From: Streptomyces lunaelactis
Lineage (GTDB): Bacteria > Actinomycetota > Actinomycetes > Streptomycetales > Streptomycetaceae
Length of the DNA: 64,000 nucleotides
Reading direction: 5' to 3'
Assembly: GCF_003054555.1 (NCBI RefSeq)
Contig: NZ_CP026304.1
Span: forward strand, 2,790,001-2,854,000
Both the position numbers and the translations under genes were made by a program. The notes under the pieces were generated by a model. It saw only the letters and a program-made list of their open reading frames with translations. It was not told the DNA's origin and did no database searches. Positions 60,037 through 64,000 of this stretch are shown piece by piece. Position 1 is the first letter of the stretch. Each line of letters opens with the position of its first letter.

Positions 60037-61926
60037 CTACGCCTCCCGCGACCCCGCGTACATGTCCTCGATCAGGTCCTTGTACTCCCGCTCCACCACC
60101 GGCCGCTTCAGCTTCAGGCTCGGCGTCAGCTCACCGTGCTCAATGTCCAGGTCCCGCGGCAGCAGCCGGAACTTCTTGACCGTCTGCCACCGCTGCAACC
60201 CCTCGTTGAGCCGCGCGACATAGCCCTCGATGAGCTGCTCCACCTGCTTGGAGGCCACCACCTCCGCGTACGGCTTCCCGTCCAGCCCGTTCTCCTTGGC
60301 CCAGCCGAGAATCGTGGGCTCGTCCAGCGCGATCAGCGCCGTGCAGAAGTTACGGTCCGCGCCGTGCACCAGGATGTTGGAGACGAACGGGCACACCGCC
60401 TTGAACAGCCCCTCGACCTCGGCCGGCGCGATGTACTTGCCACCGGAGGTCTTGATCAGGTCCTTCTTGCGGTCCGTGATCCTCAAGTAGCCGTCCGCGG
60501 ACAGCTCTCCGATGTCCCCGGTGTGGAACCAGCCGTCGGACTCCAGGACTTCCGCGGTCTTCTCGGGCAGCCGGTGGTAGCCCTCCATGATGCCGGGCCC
60601 GCGCAGCAGGATCTCGCCGTCGTCCGCGATCCGCACCTCGGTGCCGGGGAGCGGCTTGCCGACCGTGCCCGTGCGGTACGCCTCGCCCGGGTTGACGAAG
60701 GACGCAGCGCTGGACTCCGTGAGGCCGTAGCCCTCGAGGATGTGGATCCCGGCGCCCGCGAAGAAGTAGCCGATGTCGGGCGCGAGCGCGGCGGAGCCGG
60801 AGACCGCGGCGCGCAGGTGCCCGCCGAAGGCGTCGCGCAGCTTGGAGTAGACGAGCGCGTCGGCCACCTTGTGCTTCGCACCGAGGCCGAAGGGCACGGA
60901 CGCCGAGCCCGTACGGCGGAAGGATTCCTGCGAGGCCTTGGCGTACTCGCGCGAGACGCCCGCCGCCCACTGGAAGATCTTGTACTTGGCACCGCCGCCG
61001 GCCCGCGCCTTCGCCGCGACTCCGTTGTAGACCTTCTCGAAGATCCGCGGCACGGCCGCCATGTACGTCGGCTTCACGACCGGCAGATTCTCGATGATCT
61101 TGTCGACCCGGCCGTCGACGGCGGTGACGTGCCCGACCTCGATCTGCCCCGAGGTCAGCACCTTGCCGAAGACGTGCGCGAGCGGCAGCCAGAGGTACTG
61201 GACGTCCTCCGGGCCGATCAGCCCGGTGGCGGCCATGGCCTTGGCCATGTACGACCAGTTGTCGTGCGGCAGCCGCACACCCTTGGGCCGGCCGGTGGTG
61301 CCGGAGGTGTAGATGAGGGTCGCCAGCTGGTCGGCGGTGATCGCCGCGACCCGCTCCTTAACCGCTTCGGGGTGCTTTTCGAGGTACTGCGCGCCGCGCG
61401 CCTCGAGGTCGGCGAGCGAGAGCACCCACCCCTCGGGCTCGTTCTCGTCGGCTTCCACGCCCGCCGCGTCGATCACGATGACGTGCTTCAGCTCGGACAG
61501 CTCGCCCCGCCGCTCACGCGCCTTCGCCAGCTGGACGGCGTCCTCGGCGATCAGCACCCGGCTCTCGGAGTCGGAGAGGATGTACGCCGACTCCTCGGCG
61601 TTGGTGGAGGGGTAGATCGTCGTCGTCGCACCACCCGCGCACATCACGCCGAGGTCGACGAGGATCCACTCGACGCGGGTGGAGGAGGCGAGCGCGACGC
61701 GCTCCTCGGGGCGTACCCCGAGATCGATCAGGCCGGCCGCGACGGCGTAGACCCGCTCGGCGGCCTGTCCCCAGGTCAGCGACTTCCAGTCGTCGGGTCC
61801 CTGGCCGGCGGCTGGAGCCACCGGATAGCGGTAGGCCTCGGCGTCCGGCGTAGCCGTCACGCGCTCGGCGAAGAGAGTCGCCACCGAGGGCGGTCGGTTC
61901 TCGATCAGGGTCATTGTGTCGCTCAC
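60037..61926 (-). CDS. Long-chain fatty-acid-CoA ligase
   Basis: This 629-residue adenylate-forming enzyme activates fatty acids to acyl-CoA. The P-loop-like AMP motif is LIYTSGTTGRPKGV near residue 225. Other motifs are GYGLTESSAA, the TGDIGELSADGYLRI hinge and the KTSGGKYIAPAEVE C-terminal lysine region. It resembles FadD15-type ligases. GTG at 61926 follows GGAGG. A palindrome at 61972-61986 in its promoter region may bind a fatty-acid-responsive TetR regulator. It is monocistronic. Confidence 0.92.
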   Translation of the reverse strand: MSDTMTLIENRPPSVATLFAERVTATPDAEAYRYPVAPAAGQGPDDWKSLTWGQAAERVYAVAAGLIDLGVRPEERVALASSTRVEWILVDLGVMCAGGATTTIYPSTNAEESAYILSDSESRVLIAEDAVQLAKARERRGELSELKHVIVIDAAGVEADENEPEGWVLSLADLEARGAQYLEKHPEAVKERVAAITADQLATLIYTSGTTGRPKGVRLPHDNWSYMAKAMAATGLIGPEDVQYLWLPLAHVFGKVLTSGQIEVGHVTAVDGRVDKIIENLPVVKPTYMAAVPRIFEKVYNGVAAKARAGGGAKYKIFQWAAGVSREYAKASQESFRRTGSASVPFGLGAKHKVADALVYSKLRDAFGGHLRAAVSGSAALAPDIGYFFAGAGIHILEGYGLTESSAASFVNPGEAYRTGTVGKPLPGTEVRIADDGEILLRGPGIMEGYHRLPEKTAEVLESDGWFHTGDIGELSADGYLRITDRKKDLIKTSGGKYIAPAEVEGLFKAVCPFVSNILVHGADRNFCTALIALDEPTILGWAKENGLDGKPYAEVVASKQVEQLIEGYVARLNEGLQRWQTVKKFRLLPRDLDIEHGELTPSLKLKRPVVEREYKDLIEDMYAGSREA

Positions 61927-61971
61927 GACGTCCTCCGGGCCTGCGGCAGTACTGCACGACTGGCTGGTTGT

Positions 61972-61986
61972 TTAACTGGCGAGTAA
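61972..61986. promoter_or_regulatory. Imperfect palindrome, candidate TetR-type operator
   Basis: TTAACTGGCGAGTAA has the symmetric form TTA-ACT-GGC-GAGTAA and lies 46 bases upstream of the acyl-CoA ligase start. It resembles palindromic sites of TetR-type fatty-acid regulators in actinobacteria as I recall them. No regulator gene is adjacent. Confidence 0.4.
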
Positions 61987-62106
61987 CCATCGAGCCGTGA
62001 TCAGGGTAGAGCGCACGGGACCTGCGCGTAAGAGGCCGCGGGCTGCCGCTTGATAACGAACGTGACCCGGGACCACCGGCCCGAACCATCGGTCGATGTA
62101 ACCATC

Positions 62107-62139
62107 ACCTATCCCTTACCTATCCCTCACCTATCGGGT
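62107..62139. repeat. 11-bp tandem repeat
   Basis: ACCTATCCCTT, ACCTATCCCTC and ACCTATCGGGT follow one another at 62107-62139 in the intergenic space between lepA and the acyl-CoA ligase gene. Flanking CATCACC (62103-62109) and GGTGATG (62137-62143) can pair, so the repeats lie in a hairpin loop. Confidence 0.6.
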
Positions 62140-62160
62140 GATGCGTCCGCAGACACGCGA

Positions 62161-62193
62161 AAAGCGCCCGTCCGGACCCCGGTCGGGCGCTTT
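62161..62193 (-). terminator. lepA terminator
   Basis: AAAGCGCCCG (62161-62170) pairs with CGGGCGCTTT (62184-62193). On the minus strand the hairpin ends in a run of four T residues, the most canonical intrinsic terminator in the window. It begins 24 bases beyond the lepA stop. Confidence 0.85.
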
Positions 62194-62216
62194 CGCTTGT
62201 GGTCTCGGCGTGTGGG

Positions 62217-64000
62217 CTACTTCTTCGCCTTGCCGCCTTCGTCGCTGGACAGCACGGCGATGAAGGCGTCCTGCGGGACCTCCACGCTGCCGACCATCTT
62301 CATCCGCTTCTTACCTTCCTTCTGCTTCTCCAGCAGCTTCCGCTTACGGGAGATGTCACCGCCGTAGCACTTGGCGAGGACGTCCTTGCGGATGGCGCGA
62401 ATGGTCTCGCGGGCGATGACACGCGAGCCGATGGCCGCCTGGATGGGCACCTCGAAGGCCTGCCGCGGGATGAGCTCCCGAAGTTTGGCGACGAGCCGTA
62501 CTCCGTACGCGTACGCCGCGTCCTTGTGAGTGACGGCGGAGAAGGCGTCGACCTTGTCGCCGTGCAGCAGGATGTCGACCTTGACCAGGCTGGCGGCCTG
62601 CTCGCCGGTGGGCTCGTAGTCGAGGGAGGCGTAACCGCGCGTCTTGGACTTCAGCTGGTCGAAGAAGTCGAAGACGATCTCGGCGAGGGGGAGGGTGTAG
62701 CGGATCTCGACCCGGTCCGAGGAGAGGTAGTCCATGCCGAGCAGGGTGCCGCGGCGGGTCTGGCAGAGCTCCATGATCGATCCGATGAACTCGCTGGGGG
62801 CGAGGATCGTGGCCCGTACGACCGGCTCGTGCACCTCGGAGATCTTGCCCTCGGGGAACTCGCTCGGGTTGGTGACGGTGTGCTCGGTCCCGTCCTCCAT
62901 GACCACGCGGTAGACGACGTTGGGGGCGGTGGCGATCAGGTCGAGCCCGAACTCACGCTCCAGGCGCTCGCGGATCACGTCCAGGTGCAGCAGCCCGAGG
63001 AAGCCCACGCGGAAGCCGAAGCCGAGGGCCGCGGAGGTCTCCGGCTCGTAGACCAGCGCGGCGTCGTTGAGCTGCAGCTTGTCGAGGGCCTCGCGGAGGT
63101 CCGGGTACTCCGAGCCGTCCAGCGGATAGAGGCCGGAGAACACCATGGGCTTGGGGTCCTTGTAGCCGCCCAGCGCCTCGGTCGCGCCCTTGGCGAAGGA
63201 GGTGATCGTGTCACCGACCTTGGACTGCCGTACGTCCTTCACACCCGTGATGATGTAGCCGACCTCGCCGACGCCGATGCCGTCGGCCGGGGTCATCTCC
63301 GGGGACGAGACACCGATCTCCAGCAGCTCGTGAGTGGCGCCGGTGGACATCATCCTGATGCGCTCGCGCTTGTTGAGCTGCCCGTCGACGACTCGTACGT
63401 ACGTCACGACACCGCGGTACGAGTCATAGACGGAGTCGAAGATCATCGCGCGAGCGGGCGCGTCGGCGACACCGACCGGGGCGGGGACATCGCGGACCAC
63501 GCGGTCCAGCAGGGCCTCCACGCCGACACCGGTCTTGGCCGAGACCTTGAGCACGTCCTCCGGCTGACAGCCGATGAGGTTGGCGAGCTCCTCGGAGAAC
63601 TTCTCCGGCTGCGCGGCCGGCAGGTCGATCTTGTTGAGAACCGGGACGATCGTGAGGTCGTTCTCCATCGCCAGGTAGAGGTTGGCGAGGGTCTGCGCCT
63701 CGATGCCCTGCGCGGCGTCGACCAGGAGGACCGTGCCCTCGCAGGCCGCGAGCGACCGCGACACCTCGTAGGTGAAGTCGACGTGCCCGGGGGTGTCGAT
63801 CATGTTCAGGATGTGAGTCCTGGCCTGGTCGGGCCCCTCGTTCGGAGCCCAGGGCAGCCGGACCGCCTGGGACTTGATCGTGATGCCGCGCTCGCGCTCG
63901 ATGTCCATGCGGTCGAGGTACTGAGCACGCATCTGCCGCTGGTCGACCACACCGGTCAGCTGGAGCATCCGGTCGGCGAGGGTCGACTTGCCGTGGTCGA
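62217..64000 (-). CDS. lepA: Elongation factor 4 (LepA), 5' end outside window
   Basis: This translational GTPase back-translocates stalled ribosomes. About 594 codons are present. The N-terminal codons lie beyond the right edge, and the first visible residues [16 protein letters not shown] belong to the P-loop. Further G-domain motifs are [20 protein letters not shown] and NKIDLPAA, followed by EF-G-like domains and the LepA-specific C-terminus ([40 protein letters not shown]). It is the last gene of its transcript. Confidence 0.95.
   Translation of the reverse strand, partial: DHGKSTLADRMLQLTGVVDQRQMRAQYLDRMDIERERGITIKSQAVRLPWAPNEGPDQARTHILNMIDTPGHVDFTYEVSRSLAACEGTVLLVDAAQGIEAQTLANLYLAMENDLTIVPVLNKIDLPAAQPEKFSEELANLIGCQPEDVLKVSAKTGVGVEALLDRVVRDVPAPVGVADAPARAMIFDSVYDSYRGVVTYVRVVDGQLNKRERIRMMSTGATHELLEIGVSSPEMTPADGIGVGEVGYIITGVKDVRQSKVGDTITSFAKGATEALGGYKDPKPMVFSGLYPLDGSEYPDLREALDKLQLNDAALVYEPETSAALGFGFRVGFLGLLHLDVIRERLEREFGLDLIATAPNVVYRVVMEDGTEHTVTNPSEFPEGKISEVHEPVVRATILAPSEFIGSIMELCQTRRGTLLGMDYLSSDRVEIRYTLPLAEIVFDFFDQLKSKTRGYASLDYEPTGEQAASLVKVDILLHGDKVDAFSAVTHKDAAYAYGVRLVAKLRELIPRQAFEVPIQAAIGSRVIARETIRAIRKDVLAKCYGGDISRKRKLLEKQKEGKKRMKMVGSVEVPQDAFIAVLSSDEGGKAKK

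Noticed and set aside
59710..61986. Plus-strand open frame of about 758 codons opposite the acyl-CoA ligase
   Set aside because: Shadow frame overlapping the response regulator and antisense to a clear ligase.

Overview
The window reads as a block of Streptomyces (actinomycete) chromosome. The evidence is very high G+C with G/C-biased third codon positions, GTG and TTG starts, Zur/znu and HrcA/CIRCE control, two SpoIIE-type phosphatases, a tricorn-like protease, and recurrent GC-rich intergenic repeats typical of the genus. From memory, not checked, the gene order resembles the conserved core segment of S. coelicolor from ppdK to lepA. I see no tRNA, rRNA, IS element, prophage or CRISPR array. 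Nearly all DNA is coding. Both ends touch incomplete contexts: the left 0.37 kb has no gene I can support, and lepA runs off the right end.

Layout. 0.4-9.2 kb: ppdK (pyruvate phosphate dikinase), then a HAD phosphatase plus a complete ABC importer (ATPase, two permeases, lipoprotein) read leftward, facing a divergent GntR/HutC regulator. 9.2-12.9 kb: dus (tRNA dihydrouridine synthase), a DUF6243 protein, an aldo/keto reductase-TetR pair behind a strong palindromic operator, and a small zinc-finger-like protein. 13.1-17.8 kb: glyS diverges from the zinc island znuA-znuC-znuB-zur, whose promoter carries two Zur-box-like sites and whose message appears to be leaderless. 17.9-24.9 kb: uppS, recO, a DUF1905 protein, a large GAF/PAS/SpoIIE phosphatase, a ferredoxin-NADP reductase and a TerB-like zinc-ribbon protein. 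25.2-32.3 kb: leuA with a 15-residue leucine-rich leader peptide that was too short for ORF calling, a protealysin-like M4 protease with its emfourin inhibitor gene, era, and a DUF916/WxL-like surface protein pair. 32.5-36.1 kb: a tight leftward operon of deaminase-like protein, MmcQ/YjbR, CBS/CorC membrane protein, ybeY and phoH.

36.3-47.6 kb: a PfkB-type sugar kinase broken by a frameshift, a glucarate-dehydratase-like enzyme, an adenosine/adenine deaminase, RNase Z, a HIT protein, a tricorn protease homologue, a lipoprotein, rsmE and a nitronate monooxygenase. 47.7-53 kb: hrcA-dnaJ under a CIRCE element, an MBL-fold hydrolase, a DUF3097 protein and hemW. 53-60 kb: a signalling cluster made of a SpoIIE phosphatase with its own ATPase domain, diverging from a giant soluble hybrid histidine kinase with six tandem 92-residue HAMP-type units and a receiver-only response regulator. 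60-64 kb: a long-chain acyl-CoA synthetase and lepA (partial).

The observations most worth a second look are the Zur-controlled leaderless znuA promoter, the leuA attenuator, the AKR/TetR operator, the protease-inhibitor pair, the actinobacterial WxL/DUF916 pair, the poly-HAMP signalling cluster with recently homogenised DNA repeats, the frameshifted kinase, and a dispersed repeat family present at nine gene ends that in two cases supplies the stop codon of the neighbouring gene.
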